Under the pieces are notes generated by a model. The model was not told the origin of the DNA. It ran no database searches and was given only the letters and a program-made list of their open reading frames with translations. The position numbers were made by a program, and so were the translations under genes. A DNA stretch of 64,000 nt from Luteimicrobium sp049844995 (GTDB taxonomy: Bacteria; Actinomycetota; Actinomycetes; Actinomycetales; Cellulomonadaceae): contig NZ_JBNCMC010000003.1 in assembly GCF_049844995.1 (NCBI RefSeq), positions 186,001 through 250,000 on the forward strand, read 5' to 3'. This document shows, in pieces, positions 1 through 7,873 of the stretch. How positions within the stretch are numbered: position 1 is the stretch's first letter; each line of letters starts with the position of its first letter.

Positions 1-2
1 TC

Positions 3-281
3 TACAAGGGCGTCGCGGAGCTGTTCGGCAAGTTCAAGCTCCGCGGCCCGCTCGCGTGGGCCATGCACCGCGGCTACCACGTGCTCGCGATGCCCACCTG
101 GAACCGCAAGTTCCACATCTTCAACGGCTGGGTCGGGCAGGCCGTGTACGGCCGCGAGACCGTCGCCCTCAACGCGGTCCAGGACCCGCGCGCCGCGTTC
201 CGCGCCGCCGCCCCGGCCCCGAAGAAGACGGACGAGCCGCTGAAGCAGGTCGCGACGTCGGCTGCCGGCGACGCGAAGTGA
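3..281 (+). CDS. ndh: Type II NADH dehydrogenase, C-terminal end (partial)
   Basis: Only the last ~92 codons are present; the gene begins before the window. The visible end contains a membrane-association segment typical of NDH-2 C-termini (LRGPLAWAMHRGYHVLAMPTWNRK) followed by FNGWVGQAVYGRET and a short Ala/Lys-rich tail. NDH-2 is a single-subunit FAD enzyme on the inner face of the membrane that passes electrons from NADH to menaquinone without pumping protons. The nucleotide-binding domains are outside the window, so the call rests on the tail pattern alone. A strong hairpin follows 20 bases after the stop, so this gene ends its transcript. Confidence 0.7.
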   Translation, partial: YKGVAELFGKFKLRGPLAWAMHRGYHVLAMPTWNRKFHIFNGWVGQAVYGRETVALNAVQDPRAAFRAAAPAPKKTDEPLKQVATSAAGDAK

Positions 282-301
282 TCTCGCGCTCCTGAGCGCT
301 C

Positions 302-339
302 ACGACGGGGACGGGCCTTCCGGGGTCCGTCCCCGTCGT
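302..339 (+). terminator. Terminator hairpin after ndh
   Basis: A 13-bp perfect stem (302-314 ACGACGGGGACGG against 327-339) encloses a 12-base loop, starting 20 bases after the ndh stop. No long T tract follows, as is usual in very GC-rich actinobacteria. Confidence 0.75.
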
Positions 340-340
340 C

Positions 341-378
341 GTACCCGGGCTGCGTCGTCGTACCCGGGCTGCGTCGTC
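341..378. repeat. 19-bp tandem duplication before the tRNA gene
   Basis: Two exact head-to-tail copies of GTACCCGGGCTGCGTCGTC (341-359 and 360-378), followed by the start of a third degenerate copy (GTGCCCAGG). It lies between the ndh terminator and the tRNA gene, where the tRNA promoter should be. It looks like a local slippage duplication. Confidence 0.9.
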
Positions 379-423
379 GTGCCCAGGCCCGACGACGTAC
401 GCTCGCCGTGCGCGCGAGCGCAC

Positions 424-497
424 GCCCCCGTAGCCCAACCGGCAGAGGCAGTCGGCTTAAACCCGACCCAGTGTGGGTTCGAATCCCACCGGGGGCA
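424..497 (+). tRNA. tRNA with anticodon UAA (nominally tRNA-Leu), short variable arm
   Basis: The cloverleaf folds cleanly. Acceptor 424-430 GCCCCCG pairs with 490-496. The D stem is GCC/GGC with a C-A fourth pair. The anticodon stem GTCGG/CCGAC (451-455/463-467) encloses loop CTTAAAC, placing TAA at 458-460. The T stem GTGGG/CCCAC has loop TTCGAAT, and the discriminator base is A497. CCA is not encoded. UAA reads the Leu codon UUA, but the variable region is only five bases (CCAGT, 468-472), whereas bacterial tRNA-Leu normally carries a long variable arm. The gene call is firm; the amino-acid identity is not. Confidence 0.85.
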
Positions 498-502
498 CGC
501 GA

Positions 503-1336
503 TCACGCAGCAAGCTCAGCGGGCACGTCCACCCGGGTCGAGCGACGGACGGGCACCACGCGACCACGCCGGTGAGCCAGCCACATGAGCACGCCGGTGG
601 CCACCACACCGAGCACCACGGTGAACACACTGGCCTCCGGTCCGAAGGCGCCGCCCGTGACGAGCGTGGGACCCGAGATCGTCGTGTCCAGCAGGCCCTG
701 CCGGGTCTTGGTGCCCGACACCTCGGTGCTGAAGATCGCGCTGACGGCGATGTTCCAGCCAAAGTGCAGGCCGATCGGCAACCAGAGCTTGCGGGTGGCG
801 ACGTACGCGGCAGTCAGCATCCCGCCCGCAGAGATGGCGATCGCGACGGCGCCCACCAGGGTGGCGTTCGCGTTCAGCAGGTGGATCAGACCGAACAGCG
901 CCCCGGTCAGCACGAGCGCGATCCAGGTCCCGGTCCAGCGCTCGACGTTGCGGAACAGGACACCGCGGAACAGGAGCTCCTCGGTCACCGCGGCACCGGC
1001 CATGATGCCGAGCAGGGCGACGGCGTTCTCCGGCGTGCCGAGGCCGTTGATCGTGTAGTCGCCGAGGAGCGCGATGGTCGCGATGACCGCCCCGAAGAGC
1101 GCGACACCGAGCAGCGTGCCCCATCCGACGCCGGCGCCCGCTCCCTTCGCCGAGACCTCGTCGGGATTCCGGTGCTCGGTGCGCCGTACGACCCAGCGAT
1201 AGACCGCTACCGCGACGACCGCCGTCGACAGGCCGGCGACGAGCGCCAGCCAGGGGCTGTCCTTCACCGCCGCCATGCCGAGGTTGCCGACGATCCAGAC
1301 CGCCGCAACTGCCAAGAACTGCCATAACAGACGCAT
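503..1336 (-). CDS. CPBP-family intramembrane metalloprotease
   Basis: A 277-aa polytopic membrane protein of the CPBP (CAAX protease and bacteriocin-processing, Abi) family. The diagnostic active-site motifs are present: EELLFRG at residues 119-125, FGLIHL with His152, and HFGWN at 191-195, giving the two glutamates, two histidines and Asn of the intramembrane glutamic-type protease. About seven hydrophobic segments are visible. The ATG is preceded by AAAGGAG at good spacing. The gene converges on the UAA tRNA and its stop lies only six bases from the tRNA end. Its fourth codon is TTA (1325-1327), a very rare codon at this GC content and the one the adjacent tRNA would read. The substrate is unknown. 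Confidence 0.85.
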   Translation of the reverse strand: MRLLWQFLAVAAVWIVGNLGMAAVKDSPWLALVAGLSTAVVAVAVYRWVVRRTEHRNPDEVSAKGAGAGVGWGTLLGVALFGAVIATIALLGDYTINGLGTPENAVALLGIMAGAAVTEELLFRGVLFRNVERWTGTWIALVLTGALFGLIHLLNANATLVGAVAIAISAGGMLTAAYVATRKLWLPIGLHFGWNIAVSAIFSTEVSGTKTRQGLLDTTISGPTLVTGGAFGPEASVFTVVLGVVATGVLMWLAHRRGRVVPVRRSTRVDVPAELAA

Positions 1337-1478
1337 GATGACTCCTTTGCGAGAATTCGCGGCGGGAGCGCCGCGGGGTGTTGTGGGCGAAGTCCTCGGG
1401 TCCGCGGCAGAATGCGGTCAGGATTGTCGCTGAGGAAGGCTCCGTGGCGGGAATGGCACGACCGAGCTTCGGTGCTGC

Positions 1479-2102
1479 TCAGCCGGTGAATTCGTCGACG
1501 CCGACGGCGAACTCCCAGTGGCCCACCCCGTTACCGGCGAGGCCCATCGTGACGAGGCCCATTCCTTCCAGCCAGTGCGCCATCCTCAGGTCGCCGACGT
1601 CGAGCGGGCGCAGGCCGAGGCTCTCGACGAACGCCTCGACGCTCGCTTTCGCGGACGCGTCGTCCCCGGCGAGGAAGACGGCCGGCCGGCCGCTCTCCAG
1701 GACGCTGCGGAAGATGGTGTTGAACGCTTTCACCACGCTGGCGTCGGCAGGAGCCACCTTGGCGGCTTCCAGTGCCACCGACGTCACGCCGTCGTAGGCC
1801 AGCCCGTCGAAGGTGGCGTTGAAGGGGTTGCTGATGTCGACGATGATCTTGCCCGCGAGGGCGTCTCCGTACTCGGCGACCACAGGGACGACGCCGGCGT
1901 AGAGCAGGGCCGTGATGACGATGTCCCCGGAGGGGACGGCGCCCCAGGTGCCTGCGGTCGCGCCGCCGCCCAGCGTCTTGGCCAGGGCGTCGGCCTTGGC
2001 CTGGTCGCGGCCCATGACCTCGACGGTGTTGCCGCCGGCCACGGCGCGTGCGCCGATGGCGCGGGCCATGTTTCCCGTACCGATGATGGTGATGCTGCTC
2101 AT
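1479..2102 (-). CDS. NADPH-dependent F420 reductase-like oxidoreductase
   Basis: A 207-aa protein with an N-terminal Rossmann motif (IIGTGNMARAIG, residues ~5-16) and the conserved ADASVVKAFNT stretch found in F420-dependent NADP reductase (FNO/NpdG-like) and related proteins. Members move hydride between NADP(H) and F420 or act on unknown substrates; which applies here cannot be told. It is the second gene of a leftward pair with an SDR. The ATG has AAGGA about six bases upstream, and the 49-bp gap to the SDR is mostly an eight-copy CTGT repeat. The pair is divergent from a LysR gene that probably controls it. Confidence 0.75.
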   Translation of the reverse strand: MSSITIIGTGNMARAIGARAVAGGNTVEVMGRDQAKADALAKTLGGGATAGTWGAVPSGDIVITALLYAGVVPVVAEYGDALAGKIIVDISNPFNATFDGLAYDGVTSVALEAAKVAPADASVVKAFNTIFRSVLESGRPAVFLAGDDASAKASVEAFVESLGLRPLDVGDLRMAHWLEGMGLVTMGLAGNGVGHWEFAVGVDEFTG

Positions 2103-2119
2103 GACGGTCCTTCTCTCTC

Positions 2120-2886
<767 letters not shown>

Positions 2887-3047
2887 GATCACTCCGTTGA
2901 ATTGACGTGATGGGTCGGGTCCGACGTCGAATTCTTTGCTTCGAACTCGCTCGGCCTGTCACGACGATGTCACCGGCGTGAGGCGGTGTCCAAGACCCAT
3001 TTCGACCGCGGTGATACCTTGAAGGCATTGCCGGACCGGGAGGCCCC

Positions 3048-3956
3048 ATGGATCTGGACCTGCGCAAGCTGCGCTACTTCGTCACGGTCGCCGACGCGCT
3101 GCACTTCGGGCGGGCCGCCGAGGAGCTGCACATCGCGCAGCCGGCGCTCAGCCGGCAGATCCGCGCGCTCGAGGACGACCTCGGCGCGCCCCTGTTCATC
3201 AGGGACAGCCACGGCGTGGTGCTGACCGATGCAGGCCGCCAGCTGCTGGACGACGCCGGTCCGTTGCTCGCGTCCGCCCGTGCGGTCCGGCGCCGGGTGT
3301 CCGTGGCGGCACGAGGCGGGCGGCGGCTGGTCGTGGGATTCCGCGCCGGTATCCCGGTGATCCCGGCCGCACGGGCGTTCGGAGCGCGGCATCCCGACGT
3401 CGTCGTGGACGTGCAGCGCACGGAATGGGACGACCAGGCGCAGACGGTGCTCGACGGCCGGGTCGACGTCGGCTTCGTGCGCCTGCCCGTCGACGAGACC
3501 GGGCTGCGTCTGGTCCCGCTCTTCACCGAGCCGCTCCTGGTCGCGCTGCCCACGAGCCATCCGTTGGCTGGCAAGGAGGAGATCTCGGAGTCCGACCTGG
3601 CCGGCGAGCGGCTGATCTGGCACGGCGACGCGAGCACGCGCCCCACCCGGCTCCCATACCCCGACTCGGGGCTCCGGGCGCACGGGGTGGACGAGAAGCT
3701 CGAGCACGTCGCCGCCGGCCGCGGCATCACGTTCGTCGCGAGCTCGGAGAGCCTGTTCTACTCCCGTCCCGACATCAGCTACGTGCCCGTCCGGGAGCTG
3801 GCGCCGGACCAGGTCGGCGTCGCGATGGCGGCCTCGCGACCCTCGCGGTTGGCGGACGACTTCTTCGCTGCGGCTCAGGCGACGGCGGACGTCACCGCAG
3901 AGTGCGGGAGCTACGAGATGTGGCGGCTCGCGAGCAGCGTCGCGGCCGGTGGTTGA
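3048..3956 (+). CDS. LysR-family transcriptional regulator
   Basis: A 302-aa LTTR. An N-terminal winged helix-turn-helix (residues ~1-60, with LRKLRYFVTVADALHFGRAAEELHIAQPALSRQI split over the helices) is followed by a periplasmic-binding-protein-like effector domain from about residue 92. The ATG follows GGGAGG. It is divergent from the SDR/F420-reductase pair with a 161-bp intergenic region, the standard arrangement for an LTTR that activates its neighbour while repressing itself. The inducer is unknown. Confidence 0.9.
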   Translation: MDLDLRKLRYFVTVADALHFGRAAEELHIAQPALSRQIRALEDDLGAPLFIRDSHGVVLTDAGRQLLDDAGPLLASARAVRRRVSVAARGGRRLVVGFRAGIPVIPAARAFGARHPDVVVDVQRTEWDDQAQTVLDGRVDVGFVRLPVDETGLRLVPLFTEPLLVALPTSHPLAGKEEISESDLAGERLIWHGDASTRPTRLPYPDSGLRAHGVDEKLEHVAAGRGITFVASSESLFYSRPDISYVPVRELAPDQVGVAMAASRPSRLADDFFAAAQATADVTAECGSYEMWRLASSVAAGG

Positions 3957-4002
3957 GCGGCTCGTTCCGACCTGACGTTCGCGTGTGTCGTGGGGGAGAC
4001 CG

Positions 4003-4563
4003 ATGATGACGAGTGGATCGGTACGCGAGCCGGAGGTCGTGCCGCGCCCGGAGTTCGACTTCGGTGCGTTCACCCGCGCCTTCGACGCCGAGCGCAGGTC
4101 GCGTGGGCTGACCTGGTACACCCTCACCGACGAGCTGTGGGACCAGTCGGCCGACCTGAACGCGCAGCGCCCCGAGGACCACTGCCTGTGCGGGGGAGCG
4201 GTCTCCCGCTTGCCGGCACGCGAGGACACGTCGTGCCAGTACGCGCTCTTCATGCTGCGGTGGCTCGGTCGCCCGCCCGAGGACTTCGTCCGGGACGCGC
4301 GCGACGTGGGAGACACGCGTCTGCCTGAGGCCGGACCCGATCGGCGGCTTCGCTGGGACCTGCCCCAGCTGCACGTGGCTCTCGACGAGCGACGGCGCGA
4401 GCTCGGCCTGACGTGGTCCGGGCTGGCGGATGTGCTGGGCTGCACGCCCGCGCGACTGACCAACCTCCGCTCCGCCCGGCAGGCGGACCTGGCGCTCGTC
4501 ATGCGCATCACGCAGTGGCTCGGTAGGCCGGCTGCCGACTTCATCCACCCCGCGACCTGGTGA
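4003..4563 (+). CDS. Protein with two tandem helix-turn-helix-like repeats
   Basis: I do not recognise a named family. The 186-aa protein has two similar halves: FTRAFDAERRSRGLTWYTL ending MLRWLGRPPEDFV (about residues 20-105) and LHVALDERRRELGLTWSGL ending ITQWLGRPAADFI (about 120-185). The second half has the pattern of a Cro/C1 helix-turn-helix (VLGCTPARLTNLRSARQ). The first half carries an insert with three cysteines and a histidine (DHCLCGG, TSCQY) where the recognition helix would be. ATG 4003 (or 4006) is preferred because GGGGGAG lies just upstream. It follows the LysR gene by 46 bp. A DNA-binding role is inferred. Confidence 0.6.
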   Translation: MMTSGSVREPEVVPRPEFDFGAFTRAFDAERRSRGLTWYTLTDELWDQSADLNAQRPEDHCLCGGAVSRLPAREDTSCQYALFMLRWLGRPPEDFVRDARDVGDTRLPEAGPDRRLRWDLPQLHVALDERRRELGLTWSGLADVLGCTPARLTNLRSARQADLALVMRITQWLGRPAADFIHPATW

Positions 4564-4568
4564 CAGGG

Positions 4569-5798
4569 TCACGGCAGCCCGTCCCGACGCCGGGACAGGG
4601 CGGCGACCTCGGCGGTGTTGCCGGTCAGGACGATGGCGCGGTCGTAGGCGGCGCGGGCCTCGGTGTCGAGACCGAGCCGGCGCAGCAGGTCCGCCCGGGT
4701 CGCGTGGTACGGGTGGTACCCGTCGAGGTCGGGCGCGAGCGGCTCGACGAGTGCCAGGGCGACGTCAGGCCCCTCGAGCTCGGCCACTGCGATCGCCCGG
4801 TTGAGGGCGACGACGGGCGAGGGGTCCAGCCGGGCGAGCTGGTCGTAGAGAGCGACGACCTGCGACCAGTCCGTGTCGCGCGCGTCGCGGGCGGACGTGT
4901 GCACCGCGTTGATCGCCGCGAGGATCTGGTAGCGGCCGGGCGCGGTCCCGGCTGCGGCGGCGGCGAGACGCTCGCGCACCAGCCGGTGTCCCTCGGCGAT
5001 CAGGTCCGGGTCCCAGGAGGCGCGGTCCTGCGCGTCGAGCGTGACGAGCTCCCCGCCCTCGACCCGGGCCGCGCGGCGTGCCTCCGTCAGCAGCATCAGG
5101 GCCAGGAGGCCGGCCACCTCGCCGTCGTCGGGCAGGAGGTCGCGGAGCAGCCGGACGAGCCGGATCGCCTCGGCGGTGAGGTCCTGCCGCACCGGGTCGG
5201 TGTCGGGGCCGCCGGCCAGGTAGCCCTCGTTGAACACGAGGTAGAGCACGGCGAGGACGCCGGTCACCCGGGCGGGGAGGTCGTCGTCGGACGGTACCCG
5301 GTACGGGATGCTCGCGGCCCGGATCTTGGCCTTGGCGCGCGTGATGCGCTGCCCGATCGCGGCCTCCTGCGCGAGGAACGCACGGGCGATCTCGGGGACG
5401 GTGAGGCCGCCGACCAGGCGCAGCGTGAGCGCCACCCGGCTCGGCATCGCCAGAGCCGGGTGGCAGCAGACGAAGAGGAGCCGCAGCCGGTCGTCGTCGA
5501 CGGCGCCACGGGGCTCGGGCGGGCTGTCGTGCAGCATCCGTGCCTCCCGGTGCCTCGCGTCGCGCGTGCTCTCGCGCCGGATCCGGTCGACGGCCTTGCG
5601 CTGCGCCGTCGTCGTGAGCCACGCGGCCGGGTTGCGGGGCGTCCCGTCGACGGGCCACCGCGCGACGGCGGCGGCGAACGCCTCGGCCGCGGCCTCCTCG
5701 GCGACGTCGAGGTCGCCGAACCGGCGCGTCAGCGAGCCGACCAGCCGGGCCCACTCGTCGCGGTGGGCCCGGGCGACGGCTGCTGCGGCGTCGTTCAC
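4569..5798 (-). CDS. ECF42-type RNA polymerase sigma factor with C-terminal TPR-like extension
   Basis: A 409-aa protein. Residues ~10-75 form sigma region 2 (EEAAAEAFAAAVARWP through AWLTTTAQRKAVDRIRR) and ~110-165 region 4 (RVALTLRLVGGLTVPEIARAFL). A long helical C-terminal domain of ~230 residues contains repeats such as HYHATRADLLRRLGLDTEARAAYDRA-type units. This combination, plus the adjacent DGPF-domain gene, is the hallmark of group ECF42, where the extension replaces an anti-sigma factor in control. GTG 5798 overlaps the stop of the DGPF gene (GTGA), so the two are translationally coupled. Regulated stress is unknown. Confidence 0.9.
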   Translation of the reverse strand: MNDAAAAVARAHRDEWARLVGSLTRRFGDLDVAEEAAAEAFAAAVARWPVDGTPRNPAAWLTTTAQRKAVDRIRRESTRDARHREARMLHDSPPEPRGAVDDDRLRLLFVCCHPALAMPSRVALTLRLVGGLTVPEIARAFLAQEAAIGQRITRAKAKIRAASIPYRVPSDDDLPARVTGVLAVLYLVFNEGYLAGGPDTDPVRQDLTAEAIRLVRLLRDLLPDDGEVAGLLALMLLTEARRAARVEGGELVTLDAQDRASWDPDLIAEGHRLVRERLAAAAAGTAPGRYQILAAINAVHTSARDARDTDWSQVVALYDQLARLDPSPVVALNRAIAVAELEGPDVALALVEPLAPDLDGYHPYHATRADLLRRLGLDTEARAAYDRAIVLTGNTAEVAALSRRRDGLP

Positions 5799-6118
5799 AG
5801 GAACGGCCGCACCTCGATCTTCCGGTCGCAGACCTTCGACGCCTCGGTCGCGAGCTCGAGCGCCACGTCGAGGTCCGGGGCCTCCCAGATCCACACGCCG
5901 GCGAGGAACTCCTTCGACTCCACGAACGGCCCGTCGGTGAGCATCGGCTGCTCGCCGCGGTTGTCGACGACGGTCGCGGCGTCGGTGGCGGCGAGGCCGC
6001 CCGCGAAGACCCAGTGGCCGGCGGCCATGAGCCGTTCGTTGAACGCGCTGATGAGGGGCTCGCGGTCGTCGCGGCCCGGGTCGATCCTGTCGTCGATCAC
6101 GGAAACCAGGTACTGCAT
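5795..6118 (-). CDS. YciI-like DGPF-domain protein
   Basis: A 107-aa single-domain protein with the signature LTDGPFVESKE, the DGPF motif, in a ferredoxin-like YCII fold. Such proteins are the conserved genomic partner of ECF42 sigma factors; their biochemistry is not settled. The gene lies directly before the sigma factor, overlapping it by 4 bp, and 51 bp after a reductase-domain gene. A ribosome-binding sequence (GAGGAGA) precedes the ATG. Confidence 0.9.
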   Translation of the reverse strand: MQYLVSVIDDRIDPGRDDREPLISAFNERLMAAGHWVFAGGLAATDAATVVDNRGEQPMLTDGPFVESKEFLAGVWIWEAPDLDVALELATEASKVCDRKIEVRPFL

Positions 6119-6169
6119 CGAACTCGTCTCCTCGGGTGTCGAGACCTGCGCGGGTGGGGTGGTCGGGGA

Positions 6170-6778
6170 TCAGGCCGTGGCGTAGTGCGGGCGCCCGGCG
6201 GGGCGGTAGACCTGGATCGTCACGCCCTTCGAGTCGGCCCGCGACCCGACGGGGACGAGCGCGCGGTCGGGGCCGTCGTCGGGGAACAGCCGCGTGCCCT
6301 GGCCCAGGATCACCGGGACGACGATCAGCGTGAGCTCGTCGACCAGGTCGTGCTCCAGCAGCCACCGGACCAGGGCGCCGCTGCCGTGCACCTGCAGCTC
6401 GCCGCCGGGCGCGGCCTTGAGCTCGCTGACGGCGTCGGCGAGGTCGCCGCGGAGCACCGTGGTCCGCGGCCAGGTCGGGGTCTCGAGCGTCGTCGAGGCG
6501 ACGTACTTGGGCGCGCGCTCCAGGGCCAGGCCGATGGGGTGCGCGCGCATCGCGTCGACCGATCCCCACGAGCCGGCGAAGAGCTCGTAGGTCCGCCTGC
6601 CGAACAGGAAGGCGTCGGCGCGCTCGTACGTCCGGGTGATGAGGTCGCGGGTCTCGTCGTCGCCCGCTCCCAGGGCCCAGCCGCCACGCTCGAACCCGTT
6701 CCTGCGGTCGTCGGACGTGGCGCCGTTGCCCTGCATCACCCCGTCGAGGGTCACCTGGGTCATGGTTGTCAGCTTCAT
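6170..6778 (-). CDS. Dihydrofolate reductase-like (RibD C-terminal domain) protein
   Basis: A 202-aa protein with the DHFR/RibD-C fold: MKLTTMTQVTLDGVMQG at the start, LFGRRTYE in the middle and an ELTLIVVPVILGQGTRLF segment near the end. Members bind NADPH and reduce pteridine- or pyrimidine-like substrates; the substrate here is unknown. ATG 6778 is chosen because GGAGG lies nine bases upstream; an in-frame upstream ATG adds 20 residues of unlikely sequence. It is the first gene of a likely operon with the DGPF protein and the ECF42 sigma factor. Confidence 0.8.
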   Translation of the reverse strand: MKLTTMTQVTLDGVMQGNGATSDDRRNGFERGGWALGAGDDETRDLITRTYERADAFLFGRRTYELFAGSWGSVDAMRAHPIGLALERAPKYVASTTLETPTWPRTTVLRGDLADAVSELKAAPGGELQVHGSGALVRWLLEHDLVDELTLIVVPVILGQGTRLFPDDGPDRALVPVGSRADSKGVTIQVYRPAGRPHYATA

Positions 6779-6827
6779 GGTCGTGGTCCTCCGGCTCCGG
6801 CCGCCTCGGTCGGGTGGCCTCACCCCT

Positions 6828-6856
6828 TCGACGAACACGACGGCCCCGATCCGACA
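6828..6856 (-). promoter_or_regulatory. Candidate ECF42-type promoter
   Basis: On the minus strand TGTCGG (6856-6851) and CGTCGA (6833-6828) are 17 bp apart, ahead of the reductase/DGPF/sigma operon. This resembles the published ECF42 promoter pattern (TGTCGA at -35, CGA/TC at -10) with one mismatch at -35. It would make the operon autoregulated. Motif match only. Confidence 0.35.
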
Positions 6857-6874
6857 CCTCGAGCGGACCCAGGA

Positions 6875-7783
6875 TCACGGTGCGGCGAAGTAGTCCCCGC
6901 GGTCGAGGTCGTCGAGCAGCGTCTCGTGGCGCGGGGCCCAGCCGAGCAGCCGCTGCGTCTGCGCGCTGGAGACCGGCGCGTCCGCGGCGTAGACGATCGC
7001 CATGAAGGGGTTGCCGAAGTGCTCGGCGGCGTCGGCGGCGTCGACCGACCGCACCGGGATGCCGAGCCTCTCGCCGATCTTCCCGGCGATGTCCCGGAAC
7101 GGGACGCCCTCCTCGCCGACGCCGTGGAGCGCGCTCCCCGCCGGCGCGGTCTCGAGGGCGAGCCGGTAGAGGACGGCGGCGTCGAGGCGATGGACGGCGG
7201 GCCACCGGTTGGAGCCGTCGCCCACGTACGCGGAGAACCCGGTCCGGCGTGCGGTCGCGATCAGCATCGGGACGAAGCCGTGGTCACGCGGGCCGTGGAC
7301 GGTGGGGGCGAGGCGGATCACGACCGAGCGCACGCCCCGCGAGGCGAGCCCGAGGCACGCCTGCTCGCCCTCGTAGCGCAGGCCGCCGATCGAGTCGGGG
7401 CTCGCGGCGTCGGCCTCGGTGCTCACCCGTCCCGCGGGCATCACCAGCGTCCCCGACGTGACGACGAGCGGTCGGTCGGTGCCGACGAGCGGAGCGCCGA
7501 GCGCCCGGATCGCGGCGACGTCGCGTCGGGTCATGGCGGGCGGGTCGCTGAAGTCGGCGCCGCCGAAGGCCAGGTGCACCACGCCGTCGGACCGGGCGGC
7601 GCCGGCGCTCAGGGCCTCCACGTCGTCGAGGGTGCCTCGGAGCGCCGCGGCCCCGAGCTCCTCCAGGCGGCCGGCGGCGGCGTCGGACCGCGCCAGCCCG
7701 GTGACGCGGTGACCGGCCCGGACGAGCTCGGCGACGATGGCGGGGCCGGTCTGTCCGGTGCCGCCGGTGACGAAGACGTGCAT
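6875..7783 (-). CDS. NAD(P)-dependent epimerase/SDR-like oxidoreductase
   Basis: A 302-aa extended-SDR protein. The Rossmann motif VTGGTGQTG lies at residues ~5-13, followed by DGVVHLAFGG, and a long C-terminal domain contains YVGDGSNRWPAVHRLDAA. It lacks the canonical YxxxK pair, having LRYEGEQ at that place. ATG 7783 follows GAGGAG; upstream ATGs are unlikely. It is divergent from a TetR-VOC fusion gene, and two palindromic operators lie between them. It is a clear paralogue of the 12705-13586 protein (shared GLARSDAAA, YVGDG..RWPAVHRLDAA). The substrate is unknown. Confidence 0.8.
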   Translation of the reverse strand: MHVFVTGGTGQTGPAIVAELVRAGHRVTGLARSDAAAGRLEELGAAALRGTLDDVEALSAGAARSDGVVHLAFGGADFSDPPAMTRRDVAAIRALGAPLVGTDRPLVVTSGTLVMPAGRVSTEADAASPDSIGGLRYEGEQACLGLASRGVRSVVIRLAPTVHGPRDHGFVPMLIATARRTGFSAYVGDGSNRWPAVHRLDAAVLYRLALETAPAGSALHGVGEEGVPFRDIAGKIGERLGIPVRSVDAADAAEHFGNPFMAIVYAADAPVSSAQTQRLLGWAPRHETLLDDLDRGDYFAAP

Positions 7784-7812
7784 GGTGTGCTCCTCGAGGG
7801 CCGGTGATCGTT

Positions 7813-7853
7813 GTGTCACTTAGTGACACTACAGCGTATCGTCACTGAGTGAC
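7813..7853. promoter_or_regulatory. Twin TetR-type operators
   Basis: Two copies of the palindrome GTCACTNAGTGAC lie at 7815-7827 (extended to the 17-bp GTGTCACTTAGTGACAC, 7813-7829) and 7841-7853, with centres 26 bp apart. They sit in the 90-bp gap between the divergent epimerase and TetR-VOC genes. The leaderless -10 box of the TetR-VOC gene (TATGCT, 7862-7867) is just downstream, so binding would cover both promoters. Confidence 0.8.
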
Positions 7854-7873
7854 ATCACCGCTATGCTCGCGTC

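Noticed and set aside
341..378. Possible CRISPR-like repeat near the tRNA
   Set aside because: Only two adjacent 19-bp copies with no spacers and no cas genes anywhere in the window.
424..500. tRNA as an integration site for a mobile element
   Set aside because: No integrase gene or repeated tRNA end is seen; the accessory-looking genes downstream have the same composition as the rest.
4569..7205. An 878-aa apparent fusion of the sigma factor with upstream sequence
   Set aside because: The upstream part is out of phase with the DGPF and reductase genes and has no domain. GTG 5798, overlapping the DGPF stop, gives a normal ECF42 protein.
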